The notes under the pieces were generated by a model, which did not search any database, was not told the origin of the DNA, and saw nothing but the letters and a program-made list of their open reading frames with translations. Positions 34,280 to 42,594 of a DNA stretch of 64,000 nt are shown here, one piece after another. This DNA comes from CAYFFO01 sp964342485 (GTDB lineage Bacteria; Chloroflexota; Dehalococcoidia; Lucifugimonadales; CAJWER01), in NCBI GenBank assembly GCA_964342485.1, contig CAYFFO010000005.1:29278-93277 (forward strand), in the 5' to 3' direction. Position numbers and translations under genes: made by a program. Each line of letters starts with the position of its first letter. The first letter of the stretch is position 1.

Positions 34280-35278
34280 ATGAAACGTTTGGTAGTAACT
34301 GGACCTAAACAGGTTGAATTTGAAGAGATTTCCATTCCTAAATGTCTGGACAATGGCCTGTTGGTAAAGTCAGTTGCTACAGCTGTTAGTACTGGCACAG
34401 AGTTACGAGTATATAGATGGATTCCTGTTGATGAGCAAGGAACAATGCTTCATGGTGGAGTGCCATTCCCTGATGGACCTACTGAAAATGGATATTCGAT
34501 GGTTGGTGAAGTAGTCGAAATTGGTAACCAAGTTTCTGGATTTAGAATTGGGGAAAGAGTTTTCTTATCTGGAACTCACAAGGAATACGAATCAGTACTT
34601 GCGACTGATGTTTTTAAGATTCCTGACAGTATTCCTACTGAACAGGCAGTAATGTTGAATATATTGCATGTTGGACATGTTGCATTGAGAACAGGACAGC
34701 CTATTATTGGGGAAAATATTGCAGTAGTTGGTTTAGGAGTGATAGGTCAATCTGTAGTTGCATGGTGTAAAGCTTTCGGATTTACAACTGCAGGGATAGA
34801 TATAGAAACAGCTCGGCTAAGTATAGCCAGAGCAATGGGTGCTAATATAGCGATAAGTCCATCCGATGAAAGATTCATTCCAGAAATTGGTAGAGTTTTC
34901 AATAATGAAGGGGCGGACCTTGCTATAGAAGCTGCTTCAACTTGGAAAGCTATTGAAACCAGTATGGATATTGTTAGGACTAGAGGTAAAGTTGTAGTTA
35001 TAGCAAGGCATACCGATCAACCTCACTATAATCTTGTTGGGCACCCATATTTGTCTAAACAGATCACACTACGAACCGCGTATGGGACTGAGGATACTGG
35101 ACAAAGATGGGACCGTGGTCATTGTTTTAGATTGGCCATTGATATGCTTGATCGGGGTGATTTATCTATTGATCCTATGATAACTCATCATATTTCGTAT
35201 AAGGAATTACCAGATATGTATAGAAAGTTAGATGAAGGTAATTTAGGCATATTGGGGATCGTTGTTAATTGGACTTGA
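34280..35278 (+). CDS. Zinc-type alcohol dehydrogenase-like (MDR family) oxidoreductase
   Basis: A 332-residue medium-chain dehydrogenase. The GroES-like part has SVATAVSTGTELRVYR in place of the usual zinc cysteine, so catalytic zinc may be absent; the Rossmann motif is VVGLGVIGQSVVAW (about 150-163) and IEAASTWKAIETS follows. It resembles the family of Threonine/L-idonate-type dehydrogenases and bacteriochlorophyllide oxidoreductases lacking the Cys ligand. The frame opens at ATG 34262, but ATG 34280 lies behind AAAGG and fits the family start MKRLVVTGPKQVEFEE, so I chose it. It opens a group of catabolic-looking genes. Confidence 0.85.
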   Translation: MKRLVVTGPKQVEFEEISIPKCLDNGLLVKSVATAVSTGTELRVYRWIPVDEQGTMLHGGVPFPDGPTENGYSMVGEVVEIGNQVSGFRIGERVFLSGTHKEYESVLATDVFKIPDSIPTEQAVMLNILHVGHVALRTGQPIIGENIAVVGLGVIGQSVVAWCKAFGFTTAGIDIETARLSIARAMGANIAISPSDERFIPEIGRVFNNEGADLAIEAASTWKAIETSMDIVRTRGKVVVIARHTDQPHYNLVGHPYLSKQITLRTAYGTEDTGQRWDRGHCFRLAIDMLDRGDLSIDPMITHHISYKELPDMYRKLDEGNLGILGIVVNWT

Positions 35279-35376
35279 TTGTTTTTTAAACAAAGTATTA
35301 TTTTGTTTGACTCTAATTGTTAATTTATAGGTATTTGATTTAGAAATAAGCGAGCTGAATAAAAGGAGGTTTGTAA

Positions 35377-36420
35377 ATGGATTTATCAGGATATGTACAG
35401 ACGGTTTTGGGTCCGGTAGACCCGGATGAAATTGGTCCTACAACTACTCATGAACATCTCCTGATTGATTTTACAATGATGTTTAAGCCTCCTACTGAGG
35501 CCAGTGAAAAGTTTAAAGCTTTTGCTCCTGTGACTTTAAACAATCTAGGTTGGATTAGATACAATCCGTTTAGAAACTTAGATAATCTTAAGTTATTTGA
35601 TGAGTCAGTAGCAATTAACGAAACATTGGAGTTTAAAGCCCATGGAGGGAAGACTATAGTTGATGCTACTACTATGGGTATTGGAAGAGATCCTCAGGCT
35701 CTTGCACGTATTTCTCGAGTCACGGGTACAAATATAGTTATGGGTGCAGGTTATTATGTGGATCCTGTTCATCCTCAAGACATGAACGAAAAAAGTGTGG
35801 AAGAAATTGGGGAACAAATTGTCAACGAAATAAGGTATGGTGTCGGTGATACTGGAGTGAAGGCTGGAATTATAGGAGAGTTAGGATGTTCTTGGCCACT
35901 AACTGAAAATGAACGCAAGGTGTTATTGGGAGCTGCATACGCTCAAGGAAATACTGGGGCTCCTATTTTGATACATCCAGGTCGCAATATACGTTCGCCC
36001 TTTGAAATAGTCGATATTTTAGGAGAAGCTGGAGCGGACGTTGGAAGAGTAATTATGGGGCACCTTGATCGTACTATTTTGGACAGGGATGTCCTGATTG
36101 AGTTTGCCCAGCTTGGAACTTACCTGGAATACGATCTTTTTGGCTGGGAAGCCTCCTATTATCCGCTGAGTGAAATAGACATCCCGAGTGATGCACAGCG
36201 GATAGGATTCATAAAAAATTTGGTAGATGAAGGTTATTCTGAACGGATCGTTCTTGCTCATGATGTATGGGGTAAACATTCATTAAAAACCTATGGAGGT
36301 TATGGGCTTAGCCACATACTAGAAAACATTGTACCTAGAATACTGGAAAAGGGTATGACTGAAGTTGATGTAAACAATATGACTGTTTCAAATCCTGCCA
36401 GAATTCTTACGTTTGCATAA
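35377..36420 (+). CDS. Phosphotriesterase-family amidohydrolase
   Basis: A 347-residue TIM-barrel metal hydrolase of the phosphotriesterase/PHP-type. Metal ligands in order: TTHEHLLIDF (HxH, about 23-32), the glutamate in IIGELGCSW (about 165) that replaces carbamyl-lysine in many members, ILIHPGRN, VIMGHLDRT and VLAHDVWG (aspartate). Members hydrolyse lactones, phosphotriesters or amides; the substrate is unknown. It starts at ATG 35377 behind AAAGGAGG, a near-perfect ribosome site, and is followed 14 bases later by a RidA-like gene. Confidence 0.87.
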   Translation: MDLSGYVQTVLGPVDPDEIGPTTTHEHLLIDFTMMFKPPTEASEKFKAFAPVTLNNLGWIRYNPFRNLDNLKLFDESVAINETLEFKAHGGKTIVDATTMGIGRDPQALARISRVTGTNIVMGAGYYVDPVHPQDMNEKSVEEIGEQIVNEIRYGVGDTGVKAGIIGELGCSWPLTENERKVLLGAAYAQGNTGAPILIHPGRNIRSPFEIVDILGEAGADVGRVIMGHLDRTILDRDVLIEFAQLGTYLEYDLFGWEASYYPLSEIDIPSDAQRIGFIKNLVDEGYSERIVLAHDVWGKHSLKTYGGYGLSHILENIVPRILEKGMTEVDVNNMTVSNPARILTFA

Positions 36421-36434
36421 AATAGGATAATTTT

Positions 36435-36902
36435 TTGGTTCTTCCAGAAGACAGATTACAAGACCTTGGTTTTTCATTACCCAATCCTCAGTCTCCAGTT
36501 GCCAATTATGTTCCGACTGTTAGGTCTGGTAACCTCTTGTTTCTCTGTGGAGCCGGACCATCTGAGGGACCAGATGGATTAATTCCGAAAGGTAAGCTAG
36601 GAGATAAGTTCACCACTGAGGATGGATATATGCACGCTAGATCTGTGGGTCTAGTACAAATAGCTAGATTGAAACAGGAATTGGGTCAATTGAGAAGGGT
36701 AAAGCGTATCGTCAAACTTTTTGCAATGGTTAATTGTTTACCAGATTTCGATGAACATCCTATAGTCATCAACGGATGTTCAGATTTATTGGTAGAAATA
36801 TTTGGGGACGCTGGTAAACATACAAGGTCTGCTATTGGTATGACCAGTTTGCCATTTAATATACCGGTTGAAATTGAAATGGTTGTAGAAATTACTAATT
36901 AA
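36435..36902 (+). CDS. RidA-like (YjgF/YER057c) protein
   Basis: A 155-residue homotrimeric Rid-superfamily protein. It starts at TTG 36435 and contains LGFSLPNPQSPVANYVPTVR and, near the C-terminus, the arginine-containing stretch TRSAIGMTSLPFNIPVEIE, which forms the active-site lip. RidA removes reactive enamine/imine intermediates from PLP enzymes; other subfamilies act in catabolic pathways. Its position directly after the phosphotriesterase-like gene suggests a shared pathway. The next gene but one is a paralogue. Confidence 0.87.
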   Translation: MVLPEDRLQDLGFSLPNPQSPVANYVPTVRSGNLLFLCGAGPSEGPDGLIPKGKLGDKFTTEDGYMHARSVGLVQIARLKQELGQLRRVKRIVKLFAMVNCLPDFDEHPIVINGCSDLLVEIFGDAGKHTRSAIGMTSLPFNIPVEIEMVVEITN

Positions 36903-36949
36903 ATATTGATAGTTATTGATTCGGATATTTTTAACTAAAATTGTAAACA

Positions 36950-36978
36950 TTGAATTGGGATTGGAATCGCGATATAAG
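36950..36978 (+). promoter_or_regulatory. Possible promoter of the second RidA-like gene
   Basis: TTGAAT (36950-36955), 17 bases and TATAAG (36973-36978) lie 35 bases before the ATG at 37014. The -35 box is weak (4/6). Confidence 0.38.
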
Positions 36979-37013
36979 TGTAATAGAGATTTATTCAAAC
37001 AGGAGTAATTTAT

Positions 37014-37499
37014 ATGGGATTAATTGAAGATAGAATAAAAGACTTGGGTTATATCTTACCGGATTCTGTTGCACCGGTAGCAAACTATGTGTCGACAGTT
37101 AAAGTTGAAGGACAAACAGGGTCAAATAGTGGTTTAGTTTTCACCTCTGGTCACGTCCCGAGAAATGAAGACGGGAGTTTTATAGTTGGTAAACTTGGAA
37201 ATGATTTCACTGCTGAACAGGGATATGATGCAGCTCAAAATGTTGCTCTTGGGATATTGAGTTCCCTAAAAGCTGAGTTGGGAGATTTAGATAAAATTAG
37301 CCGCATAATTAAAGTCCTTTGTATGATTAATGCAACAGATGATTTCAAAGATCATCCAGCAGTTGCAAATGGGGCTTCTGATTTGCTGGTTAAAGTATTT
37401 GCTGAAAAAGGAAAGCATGCCAGGTCTGCTGTTGGAATGTCTAGTTTGCCTGCAAATGTGCCTGTAGAAGTTGAATTGATTGTGGAATATTCCATTTAA
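37014..37499 (+). CDS. RidA-like protein, tandem paralogue
   Basis: A 161-residue Rid-superfamily protein closely related to the previous gene: LGYILPDSVAPVANYVSTVK, LVFTSGHVPRNEDG and ARSAVGMSSLPANVPVEVE with the conserved arginine. A short insertion (KVEGQTGSNSG) distinguishes it. The pair probably arose by tandem duplication; different insert loops near the active site suggest different substrates, which is inference. It starts at ATG 37014 behind CAGGAG. Confidence 0.88.
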   Translation: MGLIEDRIKDLGYILPDSVAPVANYVSTVKVEGQTGSNSGLVFTSGHVPRNEDGSFIVGKLGNDFTAEQGYDAAQNVALGILSSLKAELGDLDKISRIIKVLCMINATDDFKDHPAVANGASDLLVKVFAEKGKHARSAVGMSSLPANVPVEVELIVEYSI

Positions 37500-37611
37500 T
37501 GCATCATTATTTTTACAACTTTAGACGATATTTCTAGATTAAAAGGCTATTGACCTTCAGTACTGAATTGATCTTTATTCATGTGGCTTAATTCTGAAAG
37601 TTTAGGTTAGT

Positions 37612-38292
37612 ATGGTAGAACGTATTGCTCTGGTTGGCGGTGATGAGTTTTGTTTGGGCTGTGAGGATATGGACCTAGGTATTCTTGGTTTAACGGAAGT
37701 AAGTAATCCAAGGGTATTGATTCTTCCTACAGCAGCCGCTGAAGAAAATCCGGAGAAGGCTGTTTCTAATGGCGTTGAATATTTTCTAAGGCTTGGAATA
37801 AGAGCTAAAGGAATACCCGTATTAAATTCAGAGGATGCAAATAATCTGGAATTTGCATCTTATATAGGCCGGACAGATGTTATATACATTACAGGTGGTA
37901 ATCCGGAATATTTGATAAAAACACTTAGACAAACAATCATTCTTAACGAGATTATCAAGGCTATAAGCAACGGAATTATCTTGATAGCTTCCAGTGCCGG
38001 GGCGATGGTATTAGGTACCAGCATGTATCGTGGAACCTGGCAAAACGGTCTTGATATAGTAAATAAGGTAGCGATCCTTCCCCATCATGAAATTATTAGC
38101 TCTACTAACATATCGGGTATATTGAATGATGCACCGAACCACATAGATACAATATTAGGGATTGATTCTAGAACCGCTTGTCTTGGGACCCTAGATAATT
38201 GGGAAGTCCTGGGTATTGGAAACGTAACGTTATATGAGCGTGATAAAAGTCGGAATGATCTATTTGAAGAAAAACGGTTGATCTCAGGCTAA
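37612..38292 (+). CDS. Peptidase S51/cyanophycinase-like protein
   Basis: A 226-residue class I glutamine-amidotransferase-like fold hydrolase. ALVGGDEFCLGCED opens it, VLILPTAAAEE and VIYITGGNPEYL follow, and the serine nucleophile lies in LIASSAGAMVLG (about 125-136). The family includes cyanophycinase and dipeptidase E, which cleave Asp-containing peptides. The protein is slightly shorter than dipeptidase E at the C-terminus, where cyanophycinase has extra strands. A role in peptide use is likely. Confidence 0.82.
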   Translation: MVERIALVGGDEFCLGCEDMDLGILGLTEVSNPRVLILPTAAAEENPEKAVSNGVEYFLRLGIRAKGIPVLNSEDANNLEFASYIGRTDVIYITGGNPEYLIKTLRQTIILNEIIKAISNGIILIASSAGAMVLGTSMYRGTWQNGLDIVNKVAILPHHEIISSTNISGILNDAPNHIDTILGIDSRTACLGTLDNWEVLGIGNVTLYERDKSRNDLFEEKRLISG

Positions 38293-38402
38293 GATGAACT
38301 TGTTTTGAGATAAATATTTAGGATAGTTATTTAAAGGTAATTAATTATTTTGATTTAATAGAATAGATATATTCTTTATTAGATATCACTCATAGTATAA
38401 TT

Positions 38403-38432
38403 TTGACCATACTAAAGATACGATGCTAGAAT
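38403..38432 (+). promoter_or_regulatory. Sigma-70-like promoter of yebC, sharing a 14-base core with the tRNA-His promoter
   Basis: TTGACC (38403-38408), 18 bases and TAGAAT (38427-38432). The -10 box is part of ACGATGCTAGAATC (38420-38433), which recurs identically before tRNA-His with the same -35 box and spacing. The TG before the -10 makes it an extended -10 promoter. Confidence 0.65.
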
Positions 38433-38465
38433 CTTTGCTATAACAGATAGGGATTGGTAGATAAT

Positions 38466-39221
38466 ATGTCTGGACACTCCAAATGGTCGACAATAAAACA
38501 TGGTAAAGCGGTTACTGATGCTCGTAGGGGCAAGCTTTTTACGAAATTGACAAAAGAAGTCATTATTGCTGTTCGCGAAAGTGGACCTAATCCTGAAACC
38601 AATTTTCGCCTGAGACTTGCTATGCAAAAGGCTAAAGATAGTAATATGCCTTCAACTAATGTTGAACGTGCAATAAAACGTGCAAATGGTGACGATTCAG
38701 ATGGTGCACGTATGGAGGAAGTCACTTATGAAGGATATGGGCCTGGTGGTACGGCAATATTGTTGCAGGCATTAACTGATAACAGGAATAGGACAGTGTC
38801 TGATGTGAGGTCTACTTTTACCAAGTTGGGTGGTAATTTGGCAGAGGCAGGAGCAGTGTCCTGGCAATTTGAACAAAAGGGATTAATAGTTGTCGAATCA
38901 AATGGTGATAGTGAAGATTTAACGTTGGTTGCAATAGAAGCTGGTGCTGATGATTTTGAAACAATTGACACTTCACTACATGCTTATTCCCTACCAGGAG
39001 AATTAGAAAATTTGCGAAAAGCTTTAACTGATTACGGAGCCGAGGTTACTTCGACTGAACTCACGATGCTGCCTATAAACACTGTTCCACTTGATGATAA
39101 AACAGCAAAAAAAGCACTAAATTTGTTAGATCAGCTTGAAGAGCTTGATGACACCCAGAAAGTATATTCAAATGCTGATTTTACTGATGAAGTGTTGACT
39201 ACATATGGGAATGAATCTTAG
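38466..39221 (+). CDS. YebC/PmpR family transcriptional or translational regulator
   Basis: A 251-residue cytosolic protein. The start MSGHSKWSTIKHGKAVTDAR and the LFTKLTKEVIIAVRESGPNP stretch are the YebC/TACO1 signature; ALTDNRNRTVSDVRSTF and the AEAGAVSWQFEQKG region follow. Recent work links the family to translation of proline stretches; others act as DNA-binding regulators. The frame opens at 38454, but the ATG at 38466 matches the family start. It heads yebC-ruvC-ruvA, a common bacterial order. Confidence 0.94.
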   Translation: MSGHSKWSTIKHGKAVTDARRGKLFTKLTKEVIIAVRESGPNPETNFRLRLAMQKAKDSNMPSTNVERAIKRANGDDSDGARMEEVTYEGYGPGGTAILLQALTDNRNRTVSDVRSTFTKLGGNLAEAGAVSWQFEQKGLIVVESNGDSEDLTLVAIEAGADDFETIDTSLHAYSLPGELENLRKALTDYGAEVTSTELTMLPINTVPLDDKTAKKALNLLDQLEELDDTQKVYSNADFTDEVLTTYGNES

Positions 39222-39274
39222 TGATGACAAATCAAGTTTAATTAGTAAGGGCTTATCTGATCTGAGGATATAAT

Positions 39275-39766
39275 TTGCGGATAATGGGAATAGATCCTGG
39301 AACTTATTCGATGGGTGTTGGTATTGTATCTTCAAATGGAGCAGACTTTACAATGGAATATCTTGATGTGATTAAGCCCAAACGTAAAGATCCATTGGAA
39401 TTACGACTGTTATTTTTATTTAATTCTTTATCTAAAATTGTATCTGAGTGGAATCCATTGGAAATTGCCATAGAAGAACCTTTTGCCGCCAAAAATATCA
39501 AAACTGCAATTGCTATTGGTCATGCTCATGCTGTGGCCATGGTCGTGGCGGCAAAGAACTCGTTGGCTGTTTCCGGATATGCACCAAGATCAGTTAAAAG
39601 AGCAGTGACTGATTATGGGGGCAGTTCAAAAGAACAAGTACAAGAAATGGTAAGAATTTTATTAGATCTAAAAGTATTACCCCCAACAGATGCTGCTGAC
39701 GCATTGGCAGTTGCTATCTGTCACTTGAATGCTCGTGAATTTCTGAATTTAAATTTCCAAGAGTAA
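39275..39766 (+). CDS. ruvC: Holliday junction resolvase RuvC
   Basis: A 163-residue endonuclease that cuts Holliday junctions. The N-terminal MGIDPGTYSMGVGIV carries the first catalytic aspartate; IAIEEPFAAKNI the glutamate; DAADALAVAICH near the end the last two aspartates. Length is normal. It starts at TTG 39275, and ruvA begins 5 bases after it. Confidence 0.95.
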   Translation: MRIMGIDPGTYSMGVGIVSSNGADFTMEYLDVIKPKRKDPLELRLLFLFNSLSKIVSEWNPLEIAIEEPFAAKNIKTAIAIGHAHAVAMVVAAKNSLAVSGYAPRSVKRAVTDYGGSSKEQVQEMVRILLDLKVLPPTDAADALAVAICHLNAREFLNLNFQE

Positions 39767-39771
39767 TAAAA

Positions 39772-40344
39772 TTGATAACTGCTTTAGAAGGTATACTAGC
39801 CGGAAAAGGTCTTTCATGGGCCGATGTTCAAGTTGGAGGCGTGACGCTTAGAGCTAACGTACCTGAATCCTCTATTTCTAATCTCGGTATGATTGGAGAT
39901 AATCTGAAGCTATTCACATCCTTGCAAGTAAGAGACGACGGGATTTCTCTCTATGGTTTCGCGAGTGAAGATCACAGGCAGGCTTTTGAAACACTTATAG
40001 GAGTAAGTGGGATTGGTCCCAGGCTAGCGCTAGGTATTTTATCTTCTTTATCCACTAAAGAACTAGCTCATGCAATAATTTCGGGCGACTCTGGAGTTTT
40101 TAAACCGGTTCCAGGCGTGGGTACTAAAACTGCTAGTCGGATAGTTCTCGAATTAAAAGATAAAATAGACTGGGAGCCTTCGTCTGATTATAAACCGGCT
40201 GACAATGAAGATTTGATTGAAGCTCTGACAGCTCTGGGATATACCTTACAGGAAGCAAGAAATGCAGCCGACTCTTTGACTGACGCATCGTCCAAATCAT
40301 TAGAAGAGAAGGTTATACTTAGTCTTCAATCTATGGATGGTTAA
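39772..40344 (+). CDS. ruvA: Holliday junction branch migration protein RuvA
   Basis: A 190-residue tetrameric DNA-binding protein that targets RuvB to junctions. The N-terminal OB-fold ends in LYGFASEDHRQAFETLIGVSGIGP, followed by the helix-hairpin-helix segments GIGPRLALGILSS and GVGTKTASRIVLELKDK, and the C-terminal domain III helix (ALTALGYTLQEAR) that touches RuvB. ruvB is not in the window, so it must lie elsewhere. It starts at TTG and overlaps the next gene by 8 bases. Confidence 0.95.
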   Translation: MITALEGILAGKGLSWADVQVGGVTLRANVPESSISNLGMIGDNLKLFTSLQVRDDGISLYGFASEDHRQAFETLIGVSGIGPRLALGILSSLSTKELAHAIISGDSGVFKPVPGVGTKTASRIVLELKDKIDWEPSSDYKPADNEDLIEALTALGYTLQEARNAADSLTDASSKSLEEKVILSLQSMDG

Positions 40345-41116
40345 AAAATTGGAAACTGATTTTGATAATTGGGCAGATATTTACGACTCCATCTATGCTT
40401 ATGTAAAAGAAGATATTAGTTTTTATCGTGAATTTGCAAAGAAGTGCAGTGGCCCAGTACTTGAATTAGGATGTGGTACAGGTCGGGTATCGATTCCTGT
40501 TGCCGAAACTGGGGTGGAAATATATGGGTTAGATTCGTCTGATGCGATGTTAGAAGTTGCACGTCGTAAGGCTGATAGCCAATCGCTCAATAATATTTAC
40601 TTAAAAAAAGGGGATATGCGAACTTTTGATCTCCAGAAAACTTTTAATCTGGTTTATATACCTTTTAGAGGATTTTTGTCATTACTGAATGTCGAAGATC
40701 AACTGTCGTCACTAGCCTCGATAAAGAAACACATCGGACCTGAAGGATTATTTGTATTTAATATATTCGTACCAGACCTTGATATGTTAGTTCAACCTGG
40801 AGATTCAGCGTATCATCTAAGAGACGTATATGATACTCGTTCTGATCAACGATTTATCATTTGGCATCAAAGTGAATACGATAACCATAATCAAATTATG
40901 AGTGCTCGAATTATTGTCGATCAAGTAGATAATGTCGGTTCAGTAACGGACAGGTTCTACCGAGATTTTAAACTGAGATATATTCACCGTTGGGAGATGC
41001 AACATCTTTTGACAATTGCTGGTTTTGAGGTGGTAGATATTTTTGGTGATTTTGGGAATGGCGCCTTTGACGATACGAGTGAAGAGATGATCTGGGTTGC
41101 ACGCCCAATCAATTAA
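40337..41116 (+). CDS. Class I SAM-dependent methyltransferase
   Basis: A 259-residue methyltransferase. The SAM-binding motif I is VLELGCGTGRVSIPVA (about 39-54), the acidic end of strand 2 is YGLDSSDAMLEVARRKA, and motif III is near FNLVYIPFRGFLSLL. Substrate unknown; the C-terminal part (YRDFKLRYIHRWEMQHLL) resembles small-molecule and protein methyltransferases. It overlaps ruvA by 8 bases, but a functional link is not evident. Confidence 0.87.
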   Translation: MVKKLETDFDNWADIYDSIYAYVKEDISFYREFAKKCSGPVLELGCGTGRVSIPVAETGVEIYGLDSSDAMLEVARRKADSQSLNNIYLKKGDMRTFDLQKTFNLVYIPFRGFLSLLNVEDQLSSLASIKKHIGPEGLFVFNIFVPDLDMLVQPGDSAYHLRDVYDTRSDQRFIIWHQSEYDNHNQIMSARIIVDQVDNVGSVTDRFYRDFKLRYIHRWEMQHLLTIAGFEVVDIFGDFGNGAFDDTSEEMIWVARPIN

Positions 41117-41234
41117 ACTGATTCGGTGGGGTTTGTTCTTACCGTGTTCAGTATAACTATCTATTTCAATCTAACATCGTTATAAGTTACAAAAGGTAAT
41201 AACTTACTGTGTATGTGTTTTTGGAGGAGAAGAT

Positions 41235-42521
41235 ATGTTAATAACGAATAGTCGTTTCCAATTCAGTGGTTTTGTTTTTGCTATCCTATTATTAGTGTCC
41301 TTAGCATGCGGAGAATCTTTAGAGAAATCGAACCTACAGGAACAAGGCACTTCTGTCAAAGTCATAGGCCCAGATACAGTATCCATCTCTTCTTCCGATA
41401 AAACGAATGTTGATGAAATAGAAAAAACTACTCCTTCTTTTACATCAGACCAAATTGTTGAGGCTTATGAATCTATTCTTGGAGAAATTTATTCAACATC
41501 CTTACCTTCAATTGTACGTATAGAAATTTCAAGAAGCATGTCTTCTAATCAATCTAATTTAGATTCGATACCTCCTCAGTTTCGTAGATTTTTCAATCCA
41601 AACGATGTGCCCAGGAGAAATGTTCCAAATGGACAAGGATCAGGTTTTGTATGGACTGCTAATGGACACATAGTAACTAACCATCATGTAGTTGATGGAG
41701 CAGATCGGATTAAAGTAATTTTTTCAGAAGGTACGGAATATAATGCCACTATTTTGGGTAGCGATGCTACCGCTGATATAGCAGTACTTAAAATAGATTC
41801 ACCTGATACTGATTTTATACCGCTTTCGCTAGGAGATAGTTCCAGCGTTAAAGTTGGACAACTGGCCATAGCTATCGGAGCACCTTTTGGTCAGGAATTT
41901 ACTATGACCACAGGAATAATAAGTGCTCTTGGAAGAACTATACCTAGTGCAGGTACTCCTTTTGCTAACCCGGAAGTCATACAGACGGATGCCCCGATAA
42001 ATCCCGGTAATTCAGGAGGGCCATTGTTTGACAGACATGGTAACGCAATAGGGATTAATTCACAGATTGCTAGCAGGAGTGGTTCCAGTGCTGGTGTAGG
42101 ATTTTCAGTACCTATTGATACAGCAAAACGTATAGTCCCTGAACTTATAGAAATCGGAAAATATACATATTCTTATCTTGGTATACAGGGGATAGATTTA
42201 AGGCCTGATATGGCTTTAGCAAAGGGATTAGATAGAACTACAAGAGGAGTCCTGGTGATAAGCACTTTGGATGACAACGGTCCTGCAGCTAGAGCAGGTA
42301 TAATTCCTAACGATGAAGTTGTTCAAATAGAAGGACAGCGTTATCCTGTTGGTGGAGATGTGATTACTTCTGTTGAGGGTAGCCAAATAACAGGAATGGC
42401 GGATCTTTTGACATATCTTACAAATGAAACTCGCCCTGGGGATAAAATATCATTTGAGATTATCAGACGTGATGGAAACAAAGCCAAATTGGATGTAATA
42501 CTTGGAGTGCGCCCAACCTAA
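41235..42521 (+). CDS. HtrA/DegP-like trypsin serine protease lipoprotein with PDZ domain
   Basis: A 428-residue envelope protease of the S1C family. The signal ends LLLVSLACGES (lipobox LACG, residues 24-26 followed by Cys), so it is a lipoprotein. The catalytic triad is visible as His in TNHHVVDGADR (about 153), Asp in TADIAVLKI (about 182) and Ser in NPGNSGGPLF (about 257). One PDZ domain (about 315-425) with LGIQGID and TRGVLVISTLDDNGPAARAG follows. It degrades or refolds damaged proteins outside the membrane. It starts behind TTGGAGGAG. Confidence 0.95.
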   Translation: MLITNSRFQFSGFVFAILLLVSLACGESLEKSNLQEQGTSVKVIGPDTVSISSSDKTNVDEIEKTTPSFTSDQIVEAYESILGEIYSTSLPSIVRIEISRSMSSNQSNLDSIPPQFRRFFNPNDVPRRNVPNGQGSGFVWTANGHIVTNHHVVDGADRIKVIFSEGTEYNATILGSDATADIAVLKIDSPDTDFIPLSLGDSSSVKVGQLAIAIGAPFGQEFTMTTGIISALGRTIPSAGTPFANPEVIQTDAPINPGNSGGPLFDRHGNAIGINSQIASRSGSSAGVGFSVPIDTAKRIVPELIEIGKYTYSYLGIQGIDLRPDMALAKGLDRTTRGVLVISTLDDNGPAARAGIIPNDEVVQIEGQRYPVGGDVITSVEGSQITGMADLLTYLTNETRPGDKISFEIIRRDGNKAKLDVILGVRPT

Positions 42522-42594
42522 AAAGAAATCAAGATACTGATCTTTCTTTATGTATTTCGTGTAGAATTTACAAATCAATCGTGCGGTAGGATAT

